Shown here one piece after another: positions 17,151-26,769 of a DNA stretch of 64,000 bases. A model generated the notes under the pieces. That model saw only the letters and a list, made by a program, of their open reading frames with translations, was not told the DNA's origin and made no database searches. The DNA is taken from positions 61,389 through 125,388 of the forward strand of contig JBJKSB010000079.1 of the NCBI GenBank assembly GCA_046704385.1, read 5' to 3'. Source of the DNA: GH45 sp046704385 (GTDB lineage Bacteria > Bacteroidota > Bacteroidia > Bacteroidales > SZUA-534). The translations under genes and the position numbers were made by a program. Numbering within the stretch: position 1 is the stretch's first letter; every line of letters starts with the position of its first letter.

Positions 17151-18908
17151 TTATTTATATAAAGGTCCGTAGGTTCGGCATGCCCTGAAATCACTACCTT
17201 CCTTTTCCATGCCATGCATATTCCAAGCCGATGGCCGATAAATTTGTTCTTCAGGAATATTATGCATATTCACCGCTATCCGAAGCATAGATGCCAATGT
17301 AATTAAATCGGCACCAATATGTCCGTAACTGGATGCACAATGATTCGCCCCCCAGTTAGCCATTACCGAATATACGTCAGTAAATGCTCCTTTGCCGGTT
17401 AGCCGGGGTGCAAACCACGTGGTCGGCCAGCTGGGATTGGTCCGGTCAGCCAAGATGCGATTGACATTTTCAGGTAACTCTACGGTATAACCTTCAGCAA
17501 TCTGCAATACCGGTCCTAACCCTTTTATAATATTAATTCGTGAAACAGTTATCGGCATTCCGCCACGGGTTAAAAATTCAGATGAAAATCCCCCTCCCCT
17601 GAAATATTCTTTAACGGCAGGACACCAGTTGGTGGCTTTCAAACATTTATCTGCTTCATTTTCTGTGATCTCCCAAAAGGGTTTAATTACGGGATGGCCA
17701 TTTTGCTCCTGCTGACCCGTAAAATCAAGAGCTGAGGCACCAGAATTAATCAGGTGAATTAATCCATTGGCAGCGCCATCAACAGGTTTATAACCGGTAA
17801 CCCGCTCAATAGCTTCAGGACTCCAATAAGTACGAATATCTGAAAACATCTGCGCCGTATTGGTCAATAAATAACCGAATAGCATTACTACTCCGTTCAA
17901 CGAGTCGTTTTCCGTTGCCACCAGATAAGGATTCCGGGTTCCGTTCCAGTCAAAGGAAGAACACAGCATTGCCTCCATAAAGTCACCGTTAGGCTGATGA
18001 TCCGTCCATTGCCGCTGACCCTGGAATCCTGCCAAAATAGCATTATGTCCGTTTGCCTCTTCACCAAATCCCAATTGTTTGAGTTTAGGATTTCCAACCA
18101 TTAAATCACGTCCAATAAGGGTCATTTTAACTACCTTTTCCCACTCCGATTCTTTTTGTTCTGTAGTTTTAGGCTGTGTGCTGTAGTCTATACCTTCTTT
18201 GCAGTTTTGTTTTACCCATTGCAGGGCTTTTTCATATTCTTGCGGATCATAAATTTCCTCATCAATACGGCGCATGAATTCGCTCATATCAATATATTCG
18301 TTGCGCATACCCAGGTACTCCCGGAAAAGATCTTCATTCACAATGGACCCTGCAATTCCCATAGATACAGAACCCATCGACAAATACGATTTTCCTTTCA
18401 TTAGGGCAACAGCTAATCCAGCCCGCACAAAGCGAAGTATCTTTTCTTTTACATCTCCGGGTATTTCAGAATCATCAGCATCCTGAACATCACGGCCATA
18501 AATGCCGAACGCCGGAAGCCCTTTTTGGTTATGCCCGGCCAGCACTGCTGCCAGATAAACAGCACCCGGACGCTCTGTGCCATTAAAACCCCAAACTGCT
18601 TTGGGCAAATGCAGATCCATATCCATGGTTTCGCTGCCATAACACCAGCAAGGGGTAACCGTTAACGAAACTCCAACATTTTCGCGTTTAAACTTATCAG
18701 CACAGGCTGATGCCTCAGCCACACCACCAATAGTGGAATCAGCAATAATACATTTAACCGAAGTACCATCGGGGTATTTTAATGAAGAGGATATAAGCAA
18801 TTCTGCAGCCTTTGCCATGTTCATGGTTTGTTCTTCCAGTGATTCACGCACCCCGTTTAAACGACCATCAATGGTGGGACGGATTCCGATTTTTGGATAA
18901 ATATTCAT
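17151..18908 (-). CDS. fucI: L-fucose isomerase
   Basis: A 585-residue protein, close to the 591 of E. coli FucI and matching it throughout ('RESLEEQTMNMAKA', 'VTPCWCYGSETMDMD', 'VWGFNGTERPGAVYLAA'). The metal/catalytic residues are present: E333 in 'VATENDSLNG', D357 in 'FSDIRTYWSPEAIERVTG' and H523 in 'NWGANH'. It converts L-fucose to L-fuculose in the cytoplasm using Mn2+ in this family. It is the first catabolic gene, 31 bases after the regulator gene, in the operon fucR-fucI-fucK-mutarotase-fucP. Confidence 0.97.
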   Translation of the reverse strand: MNIYPKIGIRPTIDGRLNGVRESLEEQTMNMAKAAELLISSSLKYPDGTSVKCIIADSTIGGVAEASACADKFKRENVGVSLTVTPCWCYGSETMDMDLHLPKAVWGFNGTERPGAVYLAAVLAGHNQKGLPAFGIYGRDVQDADDSEIPGDVKEKILRFVRAGLAVALMKGKSYLSMGSVSMGIAGSIVNEDLFREYLGMRNEYIDMSEFMRRIDEEIYDPQEYEKALQWVKQNCKEGIDYSTQPKTTEQKESEWEKVVKMTLIGRDLMVGNPKLKQLGFGEEANGHNAILAGFQGQRQWTDHQPNGDFMEAMLCSSFDWNGTRNPYLVATENDSLNGVVMLFGYLLTNTAQMFSDIRTYWSPEAIERVTGYKPVDGAANGLIHLINSGASALDFTGQQEQNGHPVIKPFWEITENEADKCLKATNWCPAVKEYFRGGGFSSEFLTRGGMPITVSRINIIKGLGPVLQIAEGYTVELPENVNRILADRTNPSWPTTWFAPRLTGKGAFTDVYSVMANWGANHCASSYGHIGADLITLASMLRIAVNMHNIPEEQIYRPSAWNMHGMEKEGSDFRACRTYGPLYK

Positions 18909-18939
18909 TTTCTCTGATATTTTTAATTATTTGATTAAT

Positions 18940-19944
18940 CTATAACGAGTTTCGAAGGATTACCCTTACCGGGATCACTTCCTTAACAGTTCCACCTTTA
19001 TGAATAAATTCCGCGGCCTTGCTACCCATCAACTGAAAATTTGTTGATATAACCGTAATTCCATTGGACACAAACTCATACAATGGTATATCATTATAAG
19101 CCAGAATCCCCACATCAGAACCTACTGATAAATCCTGTTGCTGACAGTATTTAAGTACCGTGTACAAATCGGATTGCCGCAAAACAAAAACACTATCGCC
19201 TTTTCTTATTTTCAGATCACCGGCATTATAAAAAACCTGGGGTGATTTTTGTATTTTATTACATATCCGGTGATAAGCATCCAGTATAAATGCCGGATGT
19301 TTAAGTTTTTTCGGATATACCAGTTTAAAAGTCCCGTACTTCCGAATTTGCTTAACTAAACTGTTGAGCGCATCGTCAACAGAAAACTCAAAGTCCTGCC
19401 ACACATGGCTATACCTGGATTCATCAGCACCCTGCCAATTACTCACCGGTATGTCAAGTAAAAGCAACTTGGCCGGGTCAATTTTTTTTAGGACTTCTGT
19501 AAAACAGAAATCTGTGGTATCAATATTCATTACCACAAAGTAATTATAGCGTAACTGGTTTTCCACAATCACCGATTCGAACAAATGCTGATTATAATGA
19601 TGAAAAATAAGGTCAACATACCAATCGTTTCCAACAGCCTTATCAAATTCACGATACATTAAATCTTTAAAAGGGCTGTAAAAATCGAGTAACATGAGTA
19701 CCTTATTCAACTCGCGGTAAACAAAATACCCTTTGGTCGGAGTCGAATCGACAATTTTTCGACGTTTCAGTTCACTATAGGCTTTAAAAACCGTATCGCG
19801 CGAAATACCCAACTGCTTGCTTAACTGGTTCACCGAAGGCAGTACGTCTCCTTTATTGTAGTCGGTATTTATTACCCGTAACAACTCATTTATCAGCTGC
19901 CGCAGCTTGGTATCACCCGAGTTTAGATTGATAGACAATTGCAT
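18940..19944 (-). CDS. fucR: GntR-family regulator with sugar-binding C-terminal domain (FucR type)
   Basis: About 334 residues from the ATG at 19944. An in-frame ATG at 20010 would add 22 residues that do not look like family sequence and would place a 10-bp tandem repeat inside the gene. Residues about 10-75 are the GntR winged helix ('LPSVNQLSKQLGISRDTVFKAYSELKRR' in pieces, then 'TPTKGYFVYRE'). The rest resembles the periplasmic-binding/LacI-type ligand domain, ending 'GSKAAEFIHKGGTVKEVIPVRVILR'. In Bacteroides the FucR repressor of this architecture responds to fucose; here the gene heads the fuc operon, which supports that role. The symbol rests on context. Confidence 0.85.
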   Translation of the reverse strand: MQLSINLNSGDTKLRQLINELLRVINTDYNKGDVLPSVNQLSKQLGISRDTVFKAYSELKRRKIVDSTPTKGYFVYRELNKVLMLLDFYSPFKDLMYREFDKAVGNDWYVDLIFHHYNQHLFESVIVENQLRYNYFVVMNIDTTDFCFTEVLKKIDPAKLLLLDIPVSNWQGADESRYSHVWQDFEFSVDDALNSLVKQIRKYGTFKLVYPKKLKHPAFILDAYHRICNKIQKSPQVFYNAGDLKIRKGDSVFVLRQSDLYTVLKYCQQQDLSVGSDVGILAYNDIPLYEFVSNGITVISTNFQLMGSKAAEFIHKGGTVKEVIPVRVILRNSL

Positions 19945-19960
19945 TATAACAAAGTTTAGC

Positions 19961-19980
19961 CTGTGCTGTTCTGTGCTGTT
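19961..19980. repeat. Tandem 10-bp repeat ahead of the fuc regulator gene
   Basis: CTGTGCTGTT occurs twice head to tail, 17-36 bases before the chosen start codon on the minus strand (read there as AACAGCACAG twice). Its place near the expected promoter makes it a candidate regulator-binding site with one-turn spacing. It could also be chance or slippage. Confidence 0.4.
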
Positions 19981-20057
19981 AAAGCTATAAAATATTTTTA
20001 ATAAATTCATTAAATCACTTTAAAAAAATTGGAATTATAACCAAGCTTCACCTGGTT

Positions 20058-21137
20058 TTATTCACCCATTTTTATACCGTGCTTAAATCCAATCCATGAG
20101 GCATAGAGTTTTACCGAAAAACCATGGTTAAAAAATGGTAAATCATAGGTATAACCGAGATCCTGGTCGGTAAGTGCATATCCACTCATATTCATAATAT
20201 CGCTTCCCTCAATATCATAACCACAAGCAATTAACAGGAAAACAGGGTTTATTCTTTTATAGTATCGAATTCCTACAGAAAGTGAATAGTGTAAATAACT
20301 TGTAAGTCCTGAAGTATTTACCAGTGTTTTCCCGGGATTTAAGGCTTCCGCCATGGACTTTCCATAATCAGATAATTTACCCTGTCCCAACCCGAATTTA
20401 TCTTCAGTTGAAGCATATAGTGCAAGTGGCCAGGCAGGTTTCCCTTTAATCATACCTATCAGTCCACCTGAAGTAGCCAGTTGTCGTAATGAATTAAATC
20501 CAAAACCGTATGAATAGAACTTTCCGGTAAAAAGAGTATCATATACCTGCACGCCATATACCTGATCGGCTCTGCCACCAGGGGTAACCAAGGTGTTCAG
20601 TTCAAGCGGTATTTTCAAAGATGTATAGCTCAATCCCCAGTAAAATCCCATAACTTTTTTCGACCAATCCTGATTAATCATTCTTGTAAACGATTTTAAA
20701 ATATCTACATTAAAATAGGAATGAGTAAAAGCGTAATTTGAAAGAAATCCTGGCTGAAGTTGGCCTGCCCAATCAACTGTTCCCGACATTTTTGAATTTT
20801 CAAGCCTGATCCAATAGTTTTTTAAACCAATATACCCGGCATAATTATATGCCTTTCCAACCAGGTTATTGTCAACATCAACGGAAAGACCCATTTTTAA
20901 TCCAATCTTTTTAATACCAAAGTTCCCTTCATACGAAGACTGCGAACCGAGATCAAAATGGTAATTTAAAAAATCAGTGGGGCCTTTTGTATTCCTGTAA
21001 AAAACTTTCCAATTCATGGTTGGTATGTTCGAAATCCCCACAAAGGATGGAATAGTGTCATCATTATTATTTCCTGCTTTACTTTTCAGTAAAGGAAAAA
21101 ACAGCAAATAAATTATGGCAAAAAACAATTTTTGCAT
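20058..21137 (-). CDS. Hypothetical outer-membrane protein (signal peptide, beta-rich)
   Basis: A 359-residue protein with a signal peptide (about 1-21, 'LFFAIIYLLFFPLLKSKA'). The rest alternates polar and aromatic residues as in beta-barrel strands, for example 'GLKMGLSVDVDNNLVGKAYNYAGYIGLKNYWIRLE' (given in overlapping parts of a longer stretch), and ends with 'HGFSVKLYASWIGFKHGIKMGE'. No family is recognised. It lies upstream of the fuc operon in the same direction, with a 113-base gap, and may or may not be connected with sugar use. It could be a porin-like or structural outer-membrane protein. Confidence 0.75.
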   Translation of the reverse strand: MQKLFFAIIYLLFFPLLKSKAGNNNDDTIPSFVGISNIPTMNWKVFYRNTKGPTDFLNYHFDLGSQSSYEGNFGIKKIGLKMGLSVDVDNNLVGKAYNYAGYIGLKNYWIRLENSKMSGTVDWAGQLQPGFLSNYAFTHSYFNVDILKSFTRMINQDWSKKVMGFYWGLSYTSLKIPLELNTLVTPGGRADQVYGVQVYDTLFTGKFYSYGFGFNSLRQLATSGGLIGMIKGKPAWPLALYASTEDKFGLGQGKLSDYGKSMAEALNPGKTLVNTSGLTSYLHYSLSVGIRYYKRINPVFLLIACGYDIEGSDIMNMSGYALTDQDLGYTYDLPFFNHGFSVKLYASWIGFKHGIKMGE

Positions 21138-21322
21138 AGTAGAAATGCCTCTGGTTTCGCACCATAAATTTATCTATTATTTGATGGTTTGAACTTTATA
21201 AAATGTTAAAGTTCAGTTAAAAAGAATCATCCACATTCACCTTTGATGTTAACTTTGTATGGCAAACTCCTGGCTAGGGAGAATATATTTATTCCAATTT
21301 TAAAATTCTGACAAACGATTAA

Positions 21323-21892
21323 TCAATCCCAACCTGCAACTCCACCTGAAACTACAAACTTCATCACCTCAGCCGGAGGGATATCAACCGGTTTTACCTG
21401 GTCTTTAGGCACCAGGAACATTTCGCCTGAAAAGGTATAGGAAAAAGGAAAATAAACGCTCACAAAATCCTTGAGTTCCAAATGAGTCAAATCATCCTCC
21501 GTTACAAATCCTAGCCTGTGAAAATCGGAAACATTATTTAACTTCACCAGTACCGGTTTGTTAAACTTCCTGTCTTTTCCGGCAAAGGCAGCAAATAAAT
21601 CGCGAAAAGCGGTATAAATAACTTTGATAATCGGGGCTTTCTCTAAAATTTCATTAAGTAACCATTTAAATGGCTGGGCGATAATACTGCTCCCTAAAAA
21701 TCCCAGAATAGTAAGCACTACAAAAAGTAAAATAATTCCAAGTCCTGGAATTTTGATATCAATAATTGTATACAGATAATCCTGGATAGTAGTATCAATT
21801 ACAGTAAATACCATGTATATTATATACCCGGTAAAAACAACAGGTGCTATATATAATAGACCCTGAAGGAAATATGAAAATAATTTTTTCAT
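21323..21892 (-). CDS. DUF502 family membrane protein
   Basis: A 189-residue protein with two hydrophobic segments at about residues 10-32 and 48-72 ('LGIILLFVVLTILGFLGSSI'). These are followed by the conserved DUF502 stretch 'PIIKVIYTAFRDLFAAF' and a soluble part with 'LGFVTEDDL' and 'VYFPFSYTFSGEMFLVP'. The function of the family is not established; it occurs widely in bacteria and in plant COV1-like proteins, where a membrane-associated role is proposed. It lies 20 bases after the SDR gene and may be cotranscribed with it. Confidence 0.9.
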   Translation of the reverse strand: MKKLFSYFLQGLLYIAPVVFTGYIIYMVFTVIDTTIQDYLYTIIDIKIPGLGIILLFVVLTILGFLGSSIIAQPFKWLLNEILEKAPIIKVIYTAFRDLFAAFAGKDRKFNKPVLVKLNNVSDFHRLGFVTEDDLTHLELKDFVSVYFPFSYTFSGEMFLVPKDQVKPVDIPPAEVMKFVVSGGVAGWD

Positions 21893-21912
21893 GGCTGATT
21901 ATTTACGAAATG

Positions 21913-22626
21913 TTAAAAGTTTTTTTCTACCATAGGCCTGAAAACCAAATCGTCGAGCGCAGCTTTTGGTGCAGCTTTTAAGTTTGCCAGGATAATATCA
22001 GCTACTTCATCAGGATCAAGATAATCGGGCCTCGACTGTACCCTGAATTCTGTATCAACCCCGCCGGGATACACCGATACAATACGAACATTATGCTCCC
22101 GCATTTCTTTATTCATTATTTTAGTAACAGCATCAATAGCTGCTTTTGATGCTGTGTAAGCACCGTTCAACTCATTTGCAAACAAACATACCGACGATAA
22201 AATATTTACGATTGTACCCTCTTTAGCCTGTTTCATCTTTTTGCCAACTTCCTTCATAAAAATTAAAGGGGCTTTAAAATTCACAGCCATCATCGTATCT
22301 AAATCATGCAGATTGATATCAATAACTTCACTTTTTCCGGTATTTAAACCCGCACAATTAATAAGCAAATCAACCGTTGTTAATTTCTGGTAGGCAACAC
22401 CAATAAATTCCCTGATTTTAGCTTCATCAGCTATATCAAATACCATAGAAAAGTACTTGCAACTATCGTATTTTGCTGCTAAATTCAATACCAATTCCAT
22501 TTTTTGAGGAGAACGGCCGCAAAAAACCACATTTGCTCCTTCGTTTAAAAGCCTTAACAAAAGACTTTTCCCGATACCGGATGTAGCACCGGTCAATATT
22601 ACATTCTTATCTTTAAGTATAGTCAT
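21913..22626 (-). CDS. Short-chain dehydrogenase/reductase (SDR)
   Basis: A 237-residue classical SDR. The nucleotide-binding motif is TGATSGIG (12-19), followed by 'CGRSPQKM', which suggests NADP preference. 'NCAGLN' is the NAG motif, a catalytic Ser sits in 'NILSSV', and the active-site Tyr and Lys are in 'YTASKAA'. 'VSVYPGGVDTEF' follows. The substrate cannot be predicted; many such proteins act on keto- or hydroxy-acyl compounds or sugars. It is the first of a two-gene minus-strand unit with the DUF502 gene. Confidence 0.92.
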   Translation of the reverse strand: MTILKDKNVILTGATSGIGKSLLLRLLNEGANVVFCGRSPQKMELVLNLAAKYDSCKYFSMVFDIADEAKIREFIGVAYQKLTTVDLLINCAGLNTGKSEVIDINLHDLDTMMAVNFKAPLIFMKEVGKKMKQAKEGTIVNILSSVCLFANELNGAYTASKAAIDAVTKIMNKEMREHNVRIVSVYPGGVDTEFRVQSRPDYLDPDEVADIILANLKAAPKAALDDLVFRPMVEKNF

Positions 22627-22749
22627 AGCTTGATTTATTTCGGGTATCGAAATTACTGTTAAAAGTGGTAAAAGGCAATTTTTTGTTTAACAGGAAATTT
22701 TGGAAATGATTATATATCTCGGGGCTGTATCAAAAGTAATTTTTTGTAA

Positions 22750-24660
22750 CTAAACCTCTTCCCTAAAAGGAATTTCAACAATTACGGTAACGCCTGGCAG
22801 GCCTGATGTGGCTTTATTATCAACTACCTCAAATTTACAGGATTTTTTAGTAATTGCCTGAAGGTTATTCATCCGTTGCCTGGTTATTTTAGTGGCCATC
22901 GAAATATGCCCTTTCTTTTTCCCGGTTTCCTCCATATCGTTTAAACCGCGACCATTATCTTCGACCTTTATTATTAACTTATCATTTCTTCTTTGGAATC
23001 CTATGGTAATCGTACCCTGAATTTCATTATCGCGAATTCCATGTTCTATTGAATTTTCAACAAAAGGTTGCACCAGCATAGGAGGTATTAAACAAGTCTG
23101 AGGGTCAATTTCATCCGGAATTTCAAAAAAGTAATCAAACCTGCCCTGAAAACGCAATCGTTGTAATCTTAAGTAATCGTCCAGCATTTCAATCTCGTTT
23201 TCCAAAAGAATAAAATCAGTTACTGAGCCCATTAAAATATTTCGCATTAAACGCGAAAAATTGACCAGGTATTCCGAAGCAGCTTTTTTATCATTTTTCA
23301 TAATAAAATTCTGAACCGCGGAAAGGGAATTAAAAATGAAATGCGGATTCAATTGGGCTCTCAGAAGTTTTTGCTCCAATCCTATTTCGCTTAATTTACT
23401 GCTTAATCGGCGCTGCCGGTAAGCCAGCGAAACAAACAGAGCAAATAAAACAACCAGTCCTGCTAAAATAAAAAAAGTTAAACGCTGCCGATTCATTTTT
23501 AATTTTGCCAGCTCGGCATTTTGCCTCAGATAAACGATTTCGCGTTCCTGCTTTTCTGCTTTATAAAGTACATTTGTAGCATCGATATTTTGTTTTTGCA
23601 AATCATGGGTAATGGAATCTTTGTAATCCATTGCCATTAGGCTGAACTTATACGAGTTGTTTGATTCCCCAATAATATTATATAATTCAGCAAGTTTTAA
23701 TGAAGCATCAAGGGCAAATTTCTTACTACGGATATCAGATGAAACGGTAAAAGCCTTTTTTAAATAGGTTTCAGCCTCACGATATTTTTTCATTGCTATA
23801 AAATTATTTCCCAAATTGGTTAGGCTCATACTTTGATAATACATATCGCCTATTGTTTCGAATAATTTCAGCGCTTTAAAAAATTCATCGTTTGCCCTTT
23901 TATATTCACCTTTTTCATGATAAACCAAACCCATACCATTATAACAAACTGCTTTTCCCAGTTCAGACCCGATTTTTACATTAGCTTTAAACGAACGGTC
24001 TAAATAATACAAGGCCGAATCGGCATTACCCAATGCCAGCCATGACTCACCTAACAGATTTGTATTAATGGCTTCGCCTAAAATATTTGGGTGTTCGGTA
24101 CCTAAAAATTGCAACGATTTATGAAAATACTCAATGGCGCGTGGATAATCTTTATACTCAACATATACATTCCCCGCTCCGTTATATGAACAATGAATCA
24201 GGAAAGTATCTTTTACGGTTTCAGCAAGTTCCAGGGCCTGCATATGTAATTTTAAGGCCTGGGCATTATCGTTTATTCTCCTGAAATTAACCGCCATTTC
24301 CTGCAAAGCTCTTGCTTTCAGTAAATTATCATTCATCAGGTTTGCAAGGTTAAGGGCATCTTGCAAAATTTCAACAGCCTCACCGTATTTTGCTGATAAT
24401 CGGTATCTTTTAGCTACAATGATATATAGGTTATAAAGTTCTTTTTCCTGATGGGCATTTTTCGCCACAGCTATTGCCTCTTTAATGTATTTGTCATCTT
24501 CTTCATGAGACAAATTACGAGCAATAAAATCATTTGACAGTTTTTTGAGACTGTCGATTACCTGTAAAGAAATTTTTTGATAATCGCTCTGAGGTACCTT
24601 CACAGACCGGGAAGTACAACCCATTAATAAAATGAAGATTAAAATAATGAAGTTTTTCAA
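22750..24660 (-). CDS. TPR lipoprotein fused to a LytS/YehU-type histidine kinase
   Basis: A 636-residue protein. It begins with a lipoprotein signal peptide and lipobox ('LLMGC', Cys15), which requires the TTG at 24660 as start. Residues about 50-380 are seven or so TPR repeats, presumably outside the inner membrane. One membrane helix lies at about 393-412 and a short coiled coil precedes the kinase. The His_kinase domain has the phosphoacceptor H440 in 'LNPHFIFNSL'. The ATPase part shows the N-box 'QPFVENSIEHGI' and G-box 'VEDNGRGL', but lacks a long ATP lid, as is usual in this family. LytTR response regulators are the normal partners; none is adjacent. The sensor half is clearly paralogous to that of the next gene. 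Confidence 0.92.
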   Translation of the reverse strand: MKNFIILIFILLMGCTSRSVKVPQSDYQKISLQVIDSLKKLSNDFIARNLSHEEDDKYIKEAIAVAKNAHQEKELYNLYIIVAKRYRLSAKYGEAVEILQDALNLANLMNDNLLKARALQEMAVNFRRINDNAQALKLHMQALELAETVKDTFLIHCSYNGAGNVYVEYKDYPRAIEYFHKSLQFLGTEHPNILGEAINTNLLGESWLALGNADSALYYLDRSFKANVKIGSELGKAVCYNGMGLVYHEKGEYKRANDEFFKALKLFETIGDMYYQSMSLTNLGNNFIAMKKYREAETYLKKAFTVSSDIRSKKFALDASLKLAELYNIIGESNNSYKFSLMAMDYKDSITHDLQKQNIDATNVLYKAEKQEREIVYLRQNAELAKLKMNRQRLTFFILAGLVVLFALFVSLAYRQRRLSSKLSEIGLEQKLLRAQLNPHFIFNSLSAVQNFIMKNDKKAASEYLVNFSRLMRNILMGSVTDFILLENEIEMLDDYLRLQRLRFQGRFDYFFEIPDEIDPQTCLIPPMLVQPFVENSIEHGIRDNEIQGTITIGFQRRNDKLIIKVEDNGRGLNDMEETGKKKGHISMATKITRQRMNNLQAITKKSCKFEVVDNKATSGLPGVTVIVEIPFREEV

Positions 24661-24714
24661 TGCAGTAATTTTACCGCAAAGTAACAGTTTATTAACAGAT
24701 TACCAAGAATGAAT

Positions 24715-26769
24715 TTATATACGCAGGCCTATAACAATTATATCATCAATCTGCTCAAATTTCCCTTTCCACGATTCAATGTTTTCATCAAGAATCTTCT
24801 TTTGCTCACTCATTGGTTTTTTATGAATACTAAGGAAAAGATCTTTCATGTTTTTAATCATAAATTTGGTGCCTTCCGGGCCACCAAACTGATCGTGGTA
24901 ACCGTCAGATGAAGAATACAGACAGTCACCCTTTTGCAAATCAAATTCCTGCATGGCAAACGAATAATCCTTTTTAGGATGATAACCGATGGGCATAGAA
25001 TCAGCTTTTAGCTGAATCATTTTTTTGTTACGGATTATGTACAAGGGGGTATAAGCCCCGGCAAAACTCAGCTTAAGATCTGAGTGATTGATTACAACCA
25101 GGGAAAGGTCAATACCATCTTTTGAATCCTCAAGGTTGCCTTTTTGTTTAAGCTGTTGTACTACCTGATCACGCAACCGGTTTAAAATCAGATGAGGTTG
25201 GGTTATACCTTCGCCATTAATAATTTCATTCAGAAAAGCGATGCCAAGCATACTCATCAATGCCCCGGGCACACCATGTCCGGTACAATCTGCTACTGCA
25301 ATAATTGAAAGGTTATTTTTTTCGGCATACCAGTAAAAATCACCACTAACCAAATCACGGGGTTTAAAAAGTATAAAACTGTCGTCGAACTGCTTTTTAA
25401 ATATTTCCATATCGGGCAATATCGCTGACTGAATTTTTTGAGCATACCGGATACTATTCCTGATATTGATATTCTGTTCCTCAATTTTCATGATATACCG
25501 GTTGGTCACCTTTCGCTGGTAAGCAGCGAATGCAGCAAATCCAATACCCCCGATTATCATAATTATACTACTAATAATAAACCATTTTTGCCGGTTCAGT
25601 ACCAGCTGGCTTAATTCATCTTTCTGTTTCAGTATTAATATCTCACGTTCCTGCTTTTCGCTTTTGTATAGCGCATTCATTCCTTCACTTTTTAAATGGC
25701 TACCCTCTGCAGTAATGCTATCTTTATAAAGCATGGCCTGATCAAGAAAATTCAAAGCCAGATTACTCTTACCTGTGTTCCTGTATAGTTGGGCCAAATA
25801 CGACAGCGATTTAACAATATTCGATTTACTTCCTATATCTTGTGAAATCTTAAGTGCATCCAATAAATGTTCTTCTGATAATTTATAATTGGCAATGGCA
25901 AAATAGGCTTTACCCAAATTAAGCTGATTATCTGCAAGATAGATTAAATTACCAACTTCGGTATTTAGTTTAAATGATTCAATATAATGATCAATAGCCT
26001 TGTTAAAATCTTTTAAATACATATAAATATTACCCAGCCCATTCTCACAAATTGCCTCTCCCAGCTTTGAACCCATGTGACTATTAATATCGTACGATTT
26101 GTGGACATAATATAAGGCTGAATCACTGTTGCCCAGAGCCAGCCATGCTTCACCAATGTTATTGGTATTTATGGCTTCACTCAATGAATTTTTGTATCCG
26201 TTTTTTAACAGACTCAACGATTGGTGAAAATACTCAATGGCTTTGGGCATATTATTATAATTAATATATACATTACCTATGCCGTTATTCGAAGTTAAAA
26301 TAAGAAATGTATCGTGTGCCGTTTCAGCCCATTCCAATGCCTGAAAGTGTAAGTTTAGCGCCTTTGCATTATCATCAATCCTGCGAAAAACCACAGCCAT
26401 ATCACCTTTTAGGTAAGCTTTAAGTTTTTCATCTTCCATCTGGTTAGCAATTTCAATGGCTTTTTGATAAAAATACAAGGCAACCCCAAAATCTGATTTA
26501 TTCCGGTATCGTTTGCCAACTATACCGTATATTTCCACCTGCCGTTTATGCAGATCTTCATCATCAGCTAAACTAAACGCTTTAAGCAGATAAACATCAA
26601 ACAGACTATCACTAAAATTCTCAGATTTAAAGTATTGATCCGATAATTCCAATAAACTATCTATTTTATGCTCGGCAACTGAATGCTCAGTATCAATAAA
26701 AGAATCCGTCTGGCTGACATGCTTACAACCTAATAAAGCAATAATAATTATGGCTGGCAGAAATTTCAC
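24715..26769 (-). CDS. TPR lipoprotein fused to a SpoIIE/PP2C-type serine phosphatase
   Basis: A 684-residue protein starting with GTG at 26769 and a lipoprotein signal ('IIIIALLGC', Cys15). TPR repeats occupy about residues 55-375, followed by one membrane helix (about 395-418) and a coiled coil ('MKIEEQNINIRNSIRYAQKIQSAILPD' region). The SpoIIE phosphatase domain (about 445-684) keeps the metal-binding motifs 'SGDFYW' and 'ADCTGHGVPGALMS', and 'SSDGYHDQFGG' later. It should dephosphorylate a Ser/Thr phosphoprotein, as SiaA does to SiaC or SpoIIE to SpoIIAA. It is 54 bases upstream of the kinase paralogue in the same direction. Confidence 0.92.
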   Translation of the reverse strand: MKFLPAIIIIALLGCKHVSQTDSFIDTEHSVAEHKIDSLLELSDQYFKSENFSDSLFDVYLLKAFSLADDEDLHKRQVEIYGIVGKRYRNKSDFGVALYFYQKAIEIANQMEDEKLKAYLKGDMAVVFRRIDDNAKALNLHFQALEWAETAHDTFLILTSNNGIGNVYINYNNMPKAIEYFHQSLSLLKNGYKNSLSEAINTNNIGEAWLALGNSDSALYYVHKSYDINSHMGSKLGEAICENGLGNIYMYLKDFNKAIDHYIESFKLNTEVGNLIYLADNQLNLGKAYFAIANYKLSEEHLLDALKISQDIGSKSNIVKSLSYLAQLYRNTGKSNLALNFLDQAMLYKDSITAEGSHLKSEGMNALYKSEKQEREILILKQKDELSQLVLNRQKWFIISSIIMIIGGIGFAAFAAYQRKVTNRYIMKIEEQNINIRNSIRYAQKIQSAILPDMEIFKKQFDDSFILFKPRDLVSGDFYWYAEKNNLSIIAVADCTGHGVPGALMSMLGIAFLNEIINGEGITQPHLILNRLRDQVVQQLKQKGNLEDSKDGIDLSLVVINHSDLKLSFAGAYTPLYIIRNKKMIQLKADSMPIGYHPKKDYSFAMQEFDLQKGDCLYSSSDGYHDQFGGPEGTKFMIKNMKDLFLSIHKKPMSEQKKILDENIESWKGKFEQIDDIIVIGLRI

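Noticed and set aside
20039..20057. Possible terminator after the unknown outer-membrane protein gene
   Set aside because: Only a 5-bp AACCA/TGGTT stem and the T run is displaced by about ten bases, too weak to call.
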